Source of the DNA: JARLFX01 sp036404255
GTDB lineage: Bacteria; Acidobacteriota; Terriglobia; Terriglobales; Acidobacteriaceae
Direction: 5' to 3'
Assembly: GCA_036404255.1 (NCBI GenBank)
Contig: DASWOP010000250.1
Location: 76,410 to 140,409 of the forward strand
DNA: 64,000 bases
A program made the position numbers and the translations under genes. Positions within the stretch are counted from its first letter, which is position 1; every line of letters starts with the position of its first letter. Below are positions 37,408 to 46,144 of this stretch, piece after piece. A model generated the notes under the pieces. That model saw only the letters and a program-made list of their open reading frames with translations, did not search any database and had not been told where the DNA came from.

Positions 37408-39894
37408 GTGCAAAAACTTATCGTTCTCAGCCTTACTTTGTTCAGCGCCCTCGCCAGCTCCTCTGCCCAGCAGAGTTTACCCTCTCAGCAGATTGACGAG
37501 CAGGCTCACGCTCTTCTTCTCCGCTTCACGCTGGACCAGAAACTCAGCCTCCTCGGCGGTGAAGACCGCAAATTTATTCACGGTATCCCGGAACTTCAAC
37601 TCCCCAAGGTTCGCATGTCTGACGGCCCTTTAGGTGTCAGTGTCACCGTCATCGGCACCCGTGTTCTGCTTCCCTCCAACAACTATGCTGCCGGCATCGC
37701 CCTTGCTGCGAGTTGGGATCCATCCCTCGCGCGCCAGATAGGCGAACAGCTTGGCGAAGACGCACGAGCGCGCGATGTTGGCATTCTGCTTGGACCAGCA
37801 GTGAATCTTATTCGTGCTCCGATGGACGGACGTGCTTTTGAATACTTCGGCGAAGATCCCTGGCTCACTTCTCAGCTAGCTGTTAATTACATTGAAGGCG
37901 TCCAGAGCAAGGGCGTAATTGCTACAGTCAAACACTTTGTTGCTAATAACTCCGAATTTGATCGCAACCACACCAACTCCATTATTGATGAACAGACCTT
38001 GCACGAGCTTTATCTTCCTGCCTTCGAGCGTTCTATCAAAGAAGCTGGTGTGGGCGCAGTTATGGACAGCTATAACCTATTGAACGGCACTCATCTCACA
38101 CAGCACTGCGCGATGAACGTCGATCTGCTACGCAAGAACTGGAACTTCACCGGCATCCTCATGTCAGACTGGGATGCTACCTACGACGGTGTACAGGCAG
38201 CGAAATGTGGGCTCGACCTTGAAATGCCCTTCGCGAAATTCATGACGAAAGAGACTCTGCACACCGCACTACAACAAGGCGATCTGGATATCGAGACAAT
38301 CGACCAGAAAGTGATGAATATTCTTCGCACCGAGATCCGATTTGGTCTACTCAATACATCCCATCAAGAACCTGCTGCCGTCTACACAACTTCCTCGCGT
38401 GCACTTGCGCTCCAATCAGCGCTGGAGAGTATTGTGCTCCTGAAAAATGAAAGCAACATGCTCCCATTGAGCCGGGTACAAACGCATACGATTACAGTAA
38501 TTGGACCCGATGCTTACCCGGCCGTACCAGGCGGGGGAGGAAGCTCGCACGTAGCCTCGTTTGCCCCCGTCAGCCTGCTGACTGGCATCGTCGATACGGC
38601 TGGCAAAGGCACCAGGATTCTCTATCAACGTGGTCTTCCTTCGCCCGAAGATATCTTCGCCACTACCCGCTTTGATGCACCGCTTGAGCTTGCAGCGTTC
38701 AATAGTGCTGCTTATGATGACACTCCCATTCGTGCGGAGCACGTGGAGCACATTGCAGACTGGCATCTGGACGTATGGACACCCCCACTGAAGCCACGCT
38801 ACCTGCGCTGGACAGGAACGTTTACCCCCGTAGCGGCCGGCCGGTATCTCTTGCTTGCCGCAGCCCTCAACCGCGATACCTATGAAGTGCGCATAGATGG
38901 ACGTACGGTGATTATGCAACCTGCCGCTGAAGGCCAGGCGCCACGCACCGCAATATTAGAACTGGCTGCGCACAAGGCGATCCATCTCGATATTCGTTAT
39001 GTTTCGACAAATACAACCCCGCGCATGGGATTTGGCATTCGCGCGATCGACGATCTGATCAATCATGATGCGATAGCTGCTGCAATCGCTGCCGATGCGG
39101 TGGTGCTCGCCGTTGGCTTTGACCCGACAACCGAATCGGAAGGATATGATCGTACCTTTCAACTTCCATGGGGCCAGGATGAGCTTATCCAAGCCATCAG
39201 TGCCGTCAATAAGCATGTCATCGTAACCCTAACTGCGGGTGGGGCCGTAGATACGCACACTTGGATCGATAGTGTGCAAGCATTTCTGCACAACTGGTAT
39301 CCAGGGCAAGAAGGTGGTCATGCGGTGGCACAGATTCTATTCGGCGACGTCTCACCGTCCGGCCATCTACCGGTCAGCTTTGAGAAGACATGGCAACAAA
39401 ACCCGGTTCACGACTTCTATTATCCACAGAAAGGTTCAGATGACGTACATTACGGCGAAGGGCTTTTCCTAGGATATCGCTACTACACCAGCTCCAACAT
39501 AAAACCTCTTTTCCCTTTCGGGTTCGGGCTAACTTATACGAGCTTCCACATGAAGGACCTGCAGATAGAGACTCCGCGCATTGCTGATGGAAACACAATT
39601 GTGAGCTTCGAAATCGAAAATACAGGCCAACAAGAAGGGACTGAAGTCTGCCAACTCTACATTGGGCTTGATCAGCCGGGAACAAAGCGCCCGGCCAAAG
39701 AACTGCAGGGCTTTGAGCGCGTCACGCTAAAGCCACAGGAGATCCGGCGGATCCGCATGGAACTTACTCCGCGCCAGCTCTCCTACTATGACGTAGCAAC
39801 GCATAACTGGCAGCGGACTGCGGGAGCAACTCACATCTATGTAGGCGATTCATCAGAAAACACACCGCTACAGGGCATCCTGCCACAGCGCTAA
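37408..39894 (+). CDS. GH3 beta-glucosidase with PA14 insertion
   Basis: About 828 residues from the GTG at 37408; an upstream TTG at 37381 is also in frame. The signal peptide ends near LASSSAQQ. The GH3 N-terminal barrel has LPKVRMSDGPLG, NLIRAPMDGRAFEYFGEDP, VKHFVANN and the nucleophile Asp in ILMSDWDAT. The second domain begins at IVLLKNESNMLPL. A PA14-like insertion lies at roughly residues 425-560 (FTPVAAGRYLLLAAALNRDTY), and a fibronectin-III-like C-terminal domain starts near FPFGFGLTYTSF. The layout is that of a PA14-containing GH3 acting on oligosaccharides in the periplasm. It is convergent with the GH105 gene, 4 nt apart. Confidence 0.9.
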   Translation: MQKLIVLSLTLFSALASSSAQQSLPSQQIDEQAHALLLRFTLDQKLSLLGGEDRKFIHGIPELQLPKVRMSDGPLGVSVTVIGTRVLLPSNNYAAGIALAASWDPSLARQIGEQLGEDARARDVGILLGPAVNLIRAPMDGRAFEYFGEDPWLTSQLAVNYIEGVQSKGVIATVKHFVANNSEFDRNHTNSIIDEQTLHELYLPAFERSIKEAGVGAVMDSYNLLNGTHLTQHCAMNVDLLRKNWNFTGILMSDWDATYDGVQAAKCGLDLEMPFAKFMTKETLHTALQQGDLDIETIDQKVMNILRTEIRFGLLNTSHQEPAAVYTTSSRALALQSALESIVLLKNESNMLPLSRVQTHTITVIGPDAYPAVPGGGGSSHVASFAPVSLLTGIVDTAGKGTRILYQRGLPSPEDIFATTRFDAPLELAAFNSAAYDDTPIRAEHVEHIADWHLDVWTPPLKPRYLRWTGTFTPVAAGRYLLLAAALNRDTYEVRIDGRTVIMQPAAEGQAPRTAILELAAHKAIHLDIRYVSTNTTPRMGFGIRAIDDLINHDAIAAAIAADAVVLAVGFDPTTESEGYDRTFQLPWGQDELIQAISAVNKHVIVTLTAGGAVDTHTWIDSVQAFLHNWYPGQEGGHAVAQILFGDVSPSGHLPVSFEKTWQQNPVHDFYYPQKGSDDVHYGEGLFLGYRYYTSSNIKPLFPFGFGLTYTSFHMKDLQIETPRIADGNTIVSFEIENTGQQEGTEVCQLYIGLDQPGTKRPAKELQGFERVTLKPQEIRRIRMELTPRQLSYYDVATHNWQRTAGATHIYVGDSSENTPLQGILPQR

Positions 39895-39898
39895 AGAA

Positions 39899-41122
39899 TC
39901 AGCGCGTTGTGACGGTGATTCGCATCTCTGGCTTGTTGTACTGTACTTCTTCATTCATGAGCAGAAACGCTCCAAGACCGTGGAAGTCATCCACATAGAC
40001 TTTACGTGCCAAGTAATCCTCCTGCGTACCTACATTGGTCCCCTCACAGATTCCTGTGACGTGATAGTGGCCGTCGGCGCCGAGGATTACCTTTGACATA
40101 ACACCACGGTACCCCCGTTCAGCTACGCTATGATAGCTAGCGTCGATGTAACCATGTTTTACTGCTACATCGAGAAAATAAGTAAACATGCTGGAGCTCG
40201 AAGTCTCCACAAAGTTTCCCGGCAGCTTTGGCTTATCGATAATTTGAAACCATAATCCTGTTTCTGGATCCTGAAGATTGGTAAGATCACGTGCAAGATT
40301 TTGTGCAATCACAATCAGCTTTTGCCTGTCGGCTTTATCCTGTGCCATCAACGGCTCCGCAGGCAGTGCATCGAGGACTTCCGTGAGAGCTACGCAATAC
40401 CAGCCAATGGCCCTCCCCCATTTGACAGCAGAATGATGTGTATCAGAATTGGCCCATGTAGCTTTTCCAGAGGCATCGTACGCATGAAAGAAGAGCGGCC
40501 CATGTGGGTCACGCAGGTGCCTATCGTAGATCAGAAGCTGTTTCACCGCTTCGCGATTAGCATCCGCAGAGCGTCCATTCATCGCACCTGCGCGAATGAG
40601 GAAAGGCAGTGCCATAAAAGTCCCATCGCCCCACAGCTGATGCTCACGCCCATTGTTACTTGCATGCCAGAAGCCACCATCTTCCGTACGCGGGTAAGTA
40701 GTGAACACGCTATCAATCTTCTCCGCCGTCCGCTTATAACGCGCGTCTCCCGTGATCTGATACAGCGTAATATCTACATTGCCGGGCATAATGAAGTCCA
40801 GAGCCTCGATAGGATGATCCACGTTGCCTTTTGCATCTGAATGAGCATCTGCCCATGCCTTGGCATAATCCAGATAGCGGGAATCATGAGTGCGCTGGTA
40901 TACGCTTAGCTCACCGAGTAGAAAAAGAGCGCGCGAATACTCCCATGGACCGAGATCAGCGGCCGTAGGAAGACGCGTAATGGTCGCGTCTACAACACTC
41001 CGCGAAATATCCGTTGCGCTTGCATGTACAGACATCGCAGTGACTGCTGGCACATAGCTTTGGCCAACAAGCGGCATAGTGACCGCAAAACAGAACATCA
41101 GTAGAACAATTCTGGATTTCAT
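39899..41122 (-). CDS. GH105 unsaturated rhamnogalacturonyl hydrolase-like enzyme
   Basis: The protein has 407 residues from the ATG at 41122, preceded by GGAGAGTTC. The signal peptide ends near LVGQSYVP. The (alpha/alpha)6 barrel of GH88/GH105 is evident: LGPWEYSRALFLLGE, GGFWHA, QLWGDGTFMALPFL, and HSAVKWGRAIGWYC, all characteristic of the family. These enzymes hydrate and remove the unsaturated uronic acid left by polysaccharide lyases, so the gene complements the lyases at 29350, 31788 and 36395. The secreted form is common in Acidobacteriota. The length is normal. Confidence 0.85.
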   Translation of the reverse strand: MKSRIVLLMFCFAVTMPLVGQSYVPAVTAMSVHASATDISRSVVDATITRLPTAADLGPWEYSRALFLLGELSVYQRTHDSRYLDYAKAWADAHSDAKGNVDHPIEALDFIMPGNVDITLYQITGDARYKRTAEKIDSVFTTYPRTEDGGFWHASNNGREHQLWGDGTFMALPFLIRAGAMNGRSADANREAVKQLLIYDRHLRDPHGPLFFHAYDASGKATWANSDTHHSAVKWGRAIGWYCVALTEVLDALPAEPLMAQDKADRQKLIVIAQNLARDLTNLQDPETGLWFQIIDKPKLPGNFVETSSSSMFTYFLDVAVKHGYIDASYHSVAERGYRGVMSKVILGADGHYHVTGICEGTNVGTQEDYLARKVYVDDFHGLGAFLLMNEEVQYNKPEMRITVTTR

Positions 41123-41305
41123 GAACTCTCCGCAACATATTTATTGAACGTGCGGAGACGGGACTTCCTCCTGCTTCGCATTGGAGTGAAGTATGCAGGA
41201 ATGGAGACTGCATTGAAAATGGATTGCAGATGCCTAATATTGGATTTTTCGGATTGTTCGCTACTCTGTTGGCCAACTAGTGTTATAAATTGCGGACGTA
41301 TAATA

Positions 41306-42796
41306 ATGAGATATTCTGCTATTTCGACCTGTTTTGCTCTTTGCCTGCTATTCCTCGCCGTGTGCTCCGCGTATGGGGCTGGTCAGGCACCTTCCGCTTC
41401 CACCGTATTTCACGTGCGTTCTCGGCTGGTGGTGCTGGATGTAGTGGTGACTGGCAAGGATGGTCAGCTAGTTCCGGGGCTGATACAGCAGGATTTCCAA
41501 GTGCTAGAAGATGGTAAGCCGCAGAAAATTCGCAGTGTAGAGTTCACAGCTTCCACAAGCGCACCTGCCAGCCACTCTAAAAGTGTCCTGGTTCTGGATG
41601 AACTGAATAACGCGGTGGAAGAAAGCAACCACGCCAAGGCCGAGTTAGAACACTATATTTCCACTCTTCCTGAAATCCTGCTGCAACCCACCATGCTCAT
41701 CGCAGTCAATGATCAGGGATTCCAGATGCTGAGTTCTACCACCCGTGATCGGGAGGGCCTGCAGCGGGCACTACATGCCGAACGTAGCCAGATCCCCTTT
41801 GACTTCAACCGGCACGATTATGAGGCACGCCTACGCATTACGCTCAACGCATTGCGGCAAATCGCGCTCTCCAGCGAGGATTCCCCGGGCCGTACAGAAT
41901 TGATTTGGGTGGGGCATGGATTTCCCAGTGTAAACCTGGAAAATGTTGACGCCACGCTCTCAGATGCAATGCAAACCATGATCCGGAAGATTACTAACGT
42001 ACTGCTTGAGGCCCGTATCGTGGTCTACCGCATCGATCCTGCGCCTGTGGGTTCGGGGCATCTACTCGAAAGCCCCGAAAATATGGATGCGGCCTTCGAC
42101 GACTCGACAGAGCCCTTTGCAGAGAATATTGGTTTTGATACGCTTGTACGGCAAACGGGTGGTACCGCCTTCTATAACCGTAATGACGTGGATAATGAGG
42201 TGGCACGAGCCGTCACCCTTGGCAGCACCTTTTACACAGTCACATATATCCCGGCAAATGACAGCGCAGAACCCGCATCTTACCGCCACATTCGCGTCGT
42301 GATGAACCGTCCAGGACTGCACGCCAGCACACGACAAGGATACTATACCGACACACAGCAGACGACTCAGCCAGCACCGGATGTACCCCTTACGGTGGAT
42401 GCAGCGATCGTTAATGATTTGAACTATACCTCTCTGCAAATCCGCGTGAGCCGCTATATACGTAGTGGAGATGGACACAGCACCATCTACAGGTTGCAGC
42501 TTGCTCCACAGAATCTACAGTGGAGTGTTGCAGACGATGGCAGCCGCACATTGCATCTCATGGCCGCGGCAGCCTCCTACACTGCGGCACATAAGCCGCG
42601 GTCTTACACGCGGCGCTCCATTCTCTTAAAATTTTCCGCCAATCAGGACGCTTTAGCTCCCATCTCACTGGACCTTCCGTTGCATATTCCAGCGGACGCC
42701 ACGAGCCTGCGTGTTGTGGTCCTCGATACAAGCAGTGGCAAGCTTGGCAGTACGAATGTTGATCCGCTTCCTGTCAATGCGCGAACTACACCTTAA
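41306..42796 (+). CDS. VWFA-related Acidobacterial domain protein, secreted
   Basis: The protein has 496 residues from the ATG at 41306. The signal peptide ends near VCSAYGAGQ. An early segment VRSRLVVLDVVVTGKDGQLV followed by VPGLIQQDFQVLEDGKPQ and a VWFA-like fold (SVLVLDELNNAVE, TELIWVGHGFP, RIVVYRIDP) are typical of the VWFA-related family that is strongly expanded in Acidobacteriota. The metal-site residues are only partly conserved: the expected DxSxS is DELNN here. The C-terminal 180 residues include YTVTYIPAND and a beta domain. The role is unknown, and it supports the taxonomic assignment more than any function. Confidence 0.85.
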   Translation: MRYSAISTCFALCLLFLAVCSAYGAGQAPSASTVFHVRSRLVVLDVVVTGKDGQLVPGLIQQDFQVLEDGKPQKIRSVEFTASTSAPASHSKSVLVLDELNNAVEESNHAKAELEHYISTLPEILLQPTMLIAVNDQGFQMLSSTTRDREGLQRALHAERSQIPFDFNRHDYEARLRITLNALRQIALSSEDSPGRTELIWVGHGFPSVNLENVDATLSDAMQTMIRKITNVLLEARIVVYRIDPAPVGSGHLLESPENMDAAFDDSTEPFAENIGFDTLVRQTGGTAFYNRNDVDNEVARAVTLGSTFYTVTYIPANDSAEPASYRHIRVVMNRPGLHASTRQGYYTDTQQTTQPAPDVPLTVDAAIVNDLNYTSLQIRVSRYIRSGDGHSTIYRLQLAPQNLQWSVADDGSRTLHLMAAAASYTAAHKPRSYTRRSILLKFSANQDALAPISLDLPLHIPADATSLRVVVLDTSSGKLGSTNVDPLPVNARTTP

Positions 42797-42896
42797 AAGA
42801 GGAGCCCACGATTTGCATGTCGCTGCTTGGCTTCGTTGCTTGCCTTAACATGGCACTTCTTCTCGCTGGATATTGTACAGAAACGATTGCGTAGCG

Positions 42897-44057
42897 CTAC
42901 CGCAGAGCTCTTTCATTCAAAAATCGGATCTGCATGGGAACTGAGATAGCAGTCCCAAGCGCATTCTGTAATACGATATGATCGTCGGTGCAGCTTACAC
43001 CAGTTACACGTCCAAATCCCGGCGGCGTCTTCGCCATCCCCTGGATATAGCGAATCTCGAACGCACTGCCATTGAGGTCATGATGCGTGCGGATCCCGCG
43101 TCGCGAGAGCAGGTTCTCTCGGCTAGACTCCGGTATACCGCGGTCAAAGTAAGTGCAGGCATCCTCCAGCCCGAGAGCACAGTTGCGACCATTCCAAGGC
43201 GGATTGTGGCGACCGTGATTCTCCATCCAGATAATGGTCGATGGAAGAATAAGAGGATTCTTTAGTGAGAACCACACATAGCTTTCTACGGTATTCACTA
43301 CGGCGGTCCAGGCCGGGCCGTTGTGATCATGAGCGTTCGCAAGCTGCAATAGATCAGTGAATCCGCGACGCGCGGGATACGAGGCACAGTCCTGCGCCGG
43401 CAAATGTTTGAAGATGGAAGGAACACTGTCGAGCGCAGCAAATTCGGCTCCGATTTGCAGTGACTGATACTCCCCCGCTGCAGGATCGCCGAACGGAGCG
43501 GGATAAACCATTCCGAATTCCAACGGACTAGTTGAGAGAAGCAGCGACCCTTCTTGTTGCGGCGAACGCAACACAGCGTGATGCGCGAAGGTAACCGGTC
43601 CAGCGAACCCGTGGATCGTGGTGCAGTCATAGACTGCGTTTTCTCCCTCCACTAACGAATACGACCGGATCACATGGCCAGGACGTGCGTGTGTCTCCAT
43701 ACCAAGAACAAGAGTCGTGACGCGGCCATGCGATTCGGCAGCCTCCAATTGCCATAGCTGCCCGGAAGTTTCACCATGCGGAGGATGTTTCTCTTTGCAG
43801 TCGGGGTCACTGTTCGCACCGAATGGCAGGCAGAAGAAGTCGCCGCGCAACGGAATCTCCGACCGCCCAGATTCAAGCGATGTCTTTTCGCCTTGCCACG
43901 GGCTGATGTAATACGGCTGCACTAACTCTGCAGTGTTGCGATAGAAGGACACTGGAGCCATATGTGCGCCCAAACGCGTGACAGCCATCTCAACACTATC
44001 GCTTGCAATGACCCACGACGGCTGAGAGAGTATCTCGCGCTCAGTGACGATTGACAT
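42897..44057 (-). CDS. Aldose-1-epimerase (mutarotase)-like protein of the heptose operon
   Basis: The protein has 386 residues from the ATG at 44057. The layout is a galactose-mutarotase-like beta-sandwich: VTRLGAHMAPVSFY, LPFGANSD, FTHP-like sites replaced by HPPHGETSGQLW, and VTFAHHAVL. Catalytic His and Glu cannot be assigned with certainty. It follows gmhA by 2 nt and ends the heptose operon, so it may interconvert anomers of a heptose or sugar phosphate; that is inference. A broken partial copy of this gene lies at 8045-8620 on the same strand, showing that this sequence has been duplicated within the window. Confidence 0.6.
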   Translation of the reverse strand: MSIVTEREILSQPSWVIASDSVEMAVTRLGAHMAPVSFYRNTAELVQPYYISPWQGEKTSLESGRSEIPLRGDFFCLPFGANSDPDCKEKHPPHGETSGQLWQLEAAESHGRVTTLVLGMETHARPGHVIRSYSLVEGENAVYDCTTIHGFAGPVTFAHHAVLRSPQQEGSLLLSTSPLEFGMVYPAPFGDPAAGEYQSLQIGAEFAALDSVPSIFKHLPAQDCASYPARRGFTDLLQLANAHDHNGPAWTAVVNTVESYVWFSLKNPLILPSTIIWMENHGRHNPPWNGRNCALGLEDACTYFDRGIPESSRENLLSRRGIRTHHDLNGSAFEIRYIQGMAKTPPGFGRVTGVSCTDDHIVLQNALGTAISVPMQIRFLNERALR

Positions 44058-44059
44058 AG

Positions 44060-44629
44060 CTATTCCGCGGCCTGGAGTTCCACTTCCACCATCTCGCAGA
44101 TCGTATGTAACAAGAGCTTGTGGCCCTCCTGAATGCGAGCCGTGATGGTGCCGGAGACGATCATCTCAATATCCGCCAAGCCTGCGCACTTGCCGCCATC
44201 CTTGCCCAGAAAGGCAACGCTGATAACTCCCTGCTGCTTTGCCGCAATGAGCGCACGGCGCACATTTTCGCTCTGCCCGCTGGTGGTGAAAGCGGTCAGC
44301 ACATCGCCGCGACGGCCGAACGCCTCCACCTGCCGGCTGAAAAGGTCCTCGAAGGCATAGTCATTGCCGATAGCGGTAATATCACCGCCATGTGTAGCAA
44401 GCGAAAGCGCAGCATACGGCTTGCGATCCTTGTTGAAGCGGCAGACAAATTCCGTTGTCAGATGTGAGGCATCCGCCGCGCTGCCGCCATTACCGCAGGC
44501 CAGCAACTTTCCGCCAGCAAGCAGAGATTTTGCAATCGCCGCAGCCGCTGCATCCACCTGCGGCTGCAGGGCCAGCAGCCGCGGCAGCATCATCTTTACG
44601 TCTTCTATATTTTGATTGAGGAGACTCAT
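44060..44629 (-). CDS. gmhA: D-sedoheptulose 7-phosphate isomerase GmhA
   Basis: The protein has 189 residues from the ATG at 44629, the usual GmhA length. It is a single SIS domain: LLACGNGGSAADASHLTTE binds the phosphosugar, followed by LSLATHGGDITAIGND and TAFTTSGQSENV. GmhA converts sedoheptulose 7-phosphate to D-glycero-manno-heptose 7-phosphate, the first step of ADP-heptose synthesis for lipopolysaccharide core. All other core steps have a gene upstream in the same minus-strand operon, 22 nt or less apart. Confidence 0.93.
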   Translation of the reverse strand: MSLLNQNIEDVKMMLPRLLALQPQVDAAAAAIAKSLLAGGKLLACGNGGSAADASHLTTEFVCRFNKDRKPYAALSLATHGGDITAIGNDYAFEDLFSRQVEAFGRRGDVLTAFTTSGQSENVRRALIAAKQQGVISVAFLGKDGGKCAGLADIEMIVSGTITARIQEGHKLLLHTICEMVEVELQAAE

Positions 44630-44651
44630 GATCTACTTTCTTCGTTGCCCG

Positions 44652-45620
44652 CTATGCAAGCTTCTCGTAATAGTTGACGATGTAATCCTTGACGGCATCT
44701 TCCAGCGTATGGAAAGGAGCTTTGTACCCCGCGCTGCGCAACTTAGTCATTTCTGCTTCCGTGAAGTACTGATACTTCCCACGCAACTGCTCCGGCATCG
44801 GGATAAACTCAATCTGCTGCTGCAGATTCATCGCGGTGTAGACCGCCGTCACCAGGTCTTTCCATGTCCGTGCTTTGCCCGTACCGCAATTGAACAGGCC
44901 TCCTTTGCCTTTGCTCAGCGCAAAGTGCAGCGTCACAGCAACTGCATCCTTCACATAGACAAAATCGCGCATCTGCTCACCGTCCGCATACTCCGGACGG
45001 TAGCTCTTGAAAAGTTGGACCTTCCCTGTCGCCTTGATCTGCTGGTACGACTTTGAAACCACAGAGCGCATATCGTTCTTGTGATCTTCGTATGGCCCGA
45101 AGACATTGAAATACTTCAGCCCAACGATCTTGTTGAATAGCTCGTGCTTTAGCGCCCACAGATCGAACATATGTTTGGAATAGCCATACATATTCAGCGG
45201 ATGCAGGGTAAGCGTGGCAGAATCGGCATCGGAGTATCCTTGCGCTCCCTCACCGTAGGTAGCGGCGCTGGAGGCATACACAAAACGCGTATCGTTTTTC
45301 AGACTCCACTCGCATAGAGTTCGGGTGTAGTGATAGTTGTTGCGCAGCAGGTAATCCGCATCGCGCTCGGTAGTCGCGCTGCACGCGCCCAGATGGATAA
45401 TCGCCTCAGTACTGCCCAGCTTGCCGCCTTCGACCAGGGAAAGGAAGAAATCCGGGGAAAGAATCTCTTCATAGCGCAATCCAACCAGGTTGCGCCACTT
45501 GTCATCCGTGCCCAGCAAGTCCACCAGAATCAGATCATCGTGTCCTCTGCGATTCAGTTCAGCCACGATATTGCGGCCGATAAATCCGGCCGCGCCCGTC
45601 ACCACAATCTGCTTGCCCAT
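44652..45620 (-). CDS. hldD: ADP-L-glycero-D-manno-heptose 6-epimerase HldD (RfaD)
   Basis: The protein has 322 residues. The extended-SDR Rossmann motif is TGAAGFIGRN at the N-terminus. YGYSKHMFD carries the YxxxK pair, and FNVFGPYEDHK is the HldD-type motif. The enzyme epimerises ADP-D-glycero- to ADP-L-glycero-manno-heptose. Its ATG overlaps the stop of the upstream rfaE2 gene by one base (TAATG), showing translational coupling. Full length and intact. Confidence 0.93.
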   Translation of the reverse strand: MGKQIVVTGAAGFIGRNIVAELNRRGHDDLILVDLLGTDDKWRNLVGLRYEEILSPDFFLSLVEGGKLGSTEAIIHLGACSATTERDADYLLRNNYHYTRTLCEWSLKNDTRFVYASSAATYGEGAQGYSDADSATLTLHPLNMYGYSKHMFDLWALKHELFNKIVGLKYFNVFGPYEDHKNDMRSVVSKSYQQIKATGKVQLFKSYRPEYADGEQMRDFVYVKDAVAVTLHFALSKGKGGLFNCGTGKARTWKDLVTAVYTAMNLQQQIEFIPMPEQLRGKYQYFTEAEMTKLRSAGYKAPFHTLEDAVKDYIVNYYEKLA

Positions 45621-46117
45621 TACTTGCCTGCCTTTCCATAGACTTTCAGAATGCGCTCAATGGTTCCGGTTGTTGACTTGCCATCCACCATGTCAGCCAG
45701 CACTACTTCGCCGCCGTTGGCCTCTACCACCTCGCGGCCACTCACATAGTGGGCCCAGTCACTTCCCTTCACCAGTACCTGCGGCAGGATCTGCGCAATG
45801 ATGTCCTTCGGCTCTTTATCTCCAAAGAGCACAACGTAATCTACCGCGCGCAGCGAGCCGAGCACGTAGGCGCGGTCTTCTTCGTTATTGATTGGGCGGT
45901 CGTTGCCCTTGTTGCTCTTCACCGATGCGTCCGTATTCAGGCCGACCACCAGAGCATCTCCCCGGTTGCGCGCAAACGTCAGGTACGTCACATGGCCGCG
46001 ATGCAGGATGTCAAAGCAGCCATTCGTGAACACCAACTTCTTGCCTTCGGCCACTAAACAATCACGCTCGGCACGCATCTCCGCCACCGTCAATATCTTC
46101 GGACTACTTACTTCCAT
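45620..46117 (-). CDS. rfaE2: D-glycero-beta-D-manno-heptose 1-phosphate adenylyltransferase (RfaE2/HldC)
   Basis: The protein has 165 residues from the ATG at 46117. The nucleotidyltransferase HIGH-type motif is in TNGCFDILHRGHV, with a second motif TDASVKSNKG and KGSDW later. It adds AMP from ATP to heptose 1-phosphate. In E. coli this domain is fused to the kinase (HldE); here it is separate and the kinase is instead fused to a HAD domain. The gene starts 27 nt after the kinase-HAD stop. Confidence 0.92.
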   Translation of the reverse strand: MEVSSPKILTVAEMRAERDCLVAEGKKLVFTNGCFDILHRGHVTYLTFARNRGDALVVGLNTDASVKSNKGNDRPINNEEDRAYVLGSLRAVDYVVLFGDKEPKDIIAQILPQVLVKGSDWAHYVSGREVVEANGGEVVLADMVDGKSTTGTIERILKVYGKAGK

Positions 46118-46144
46118 CTGTGTTTATCCTCTCTGGTTGCTGAT

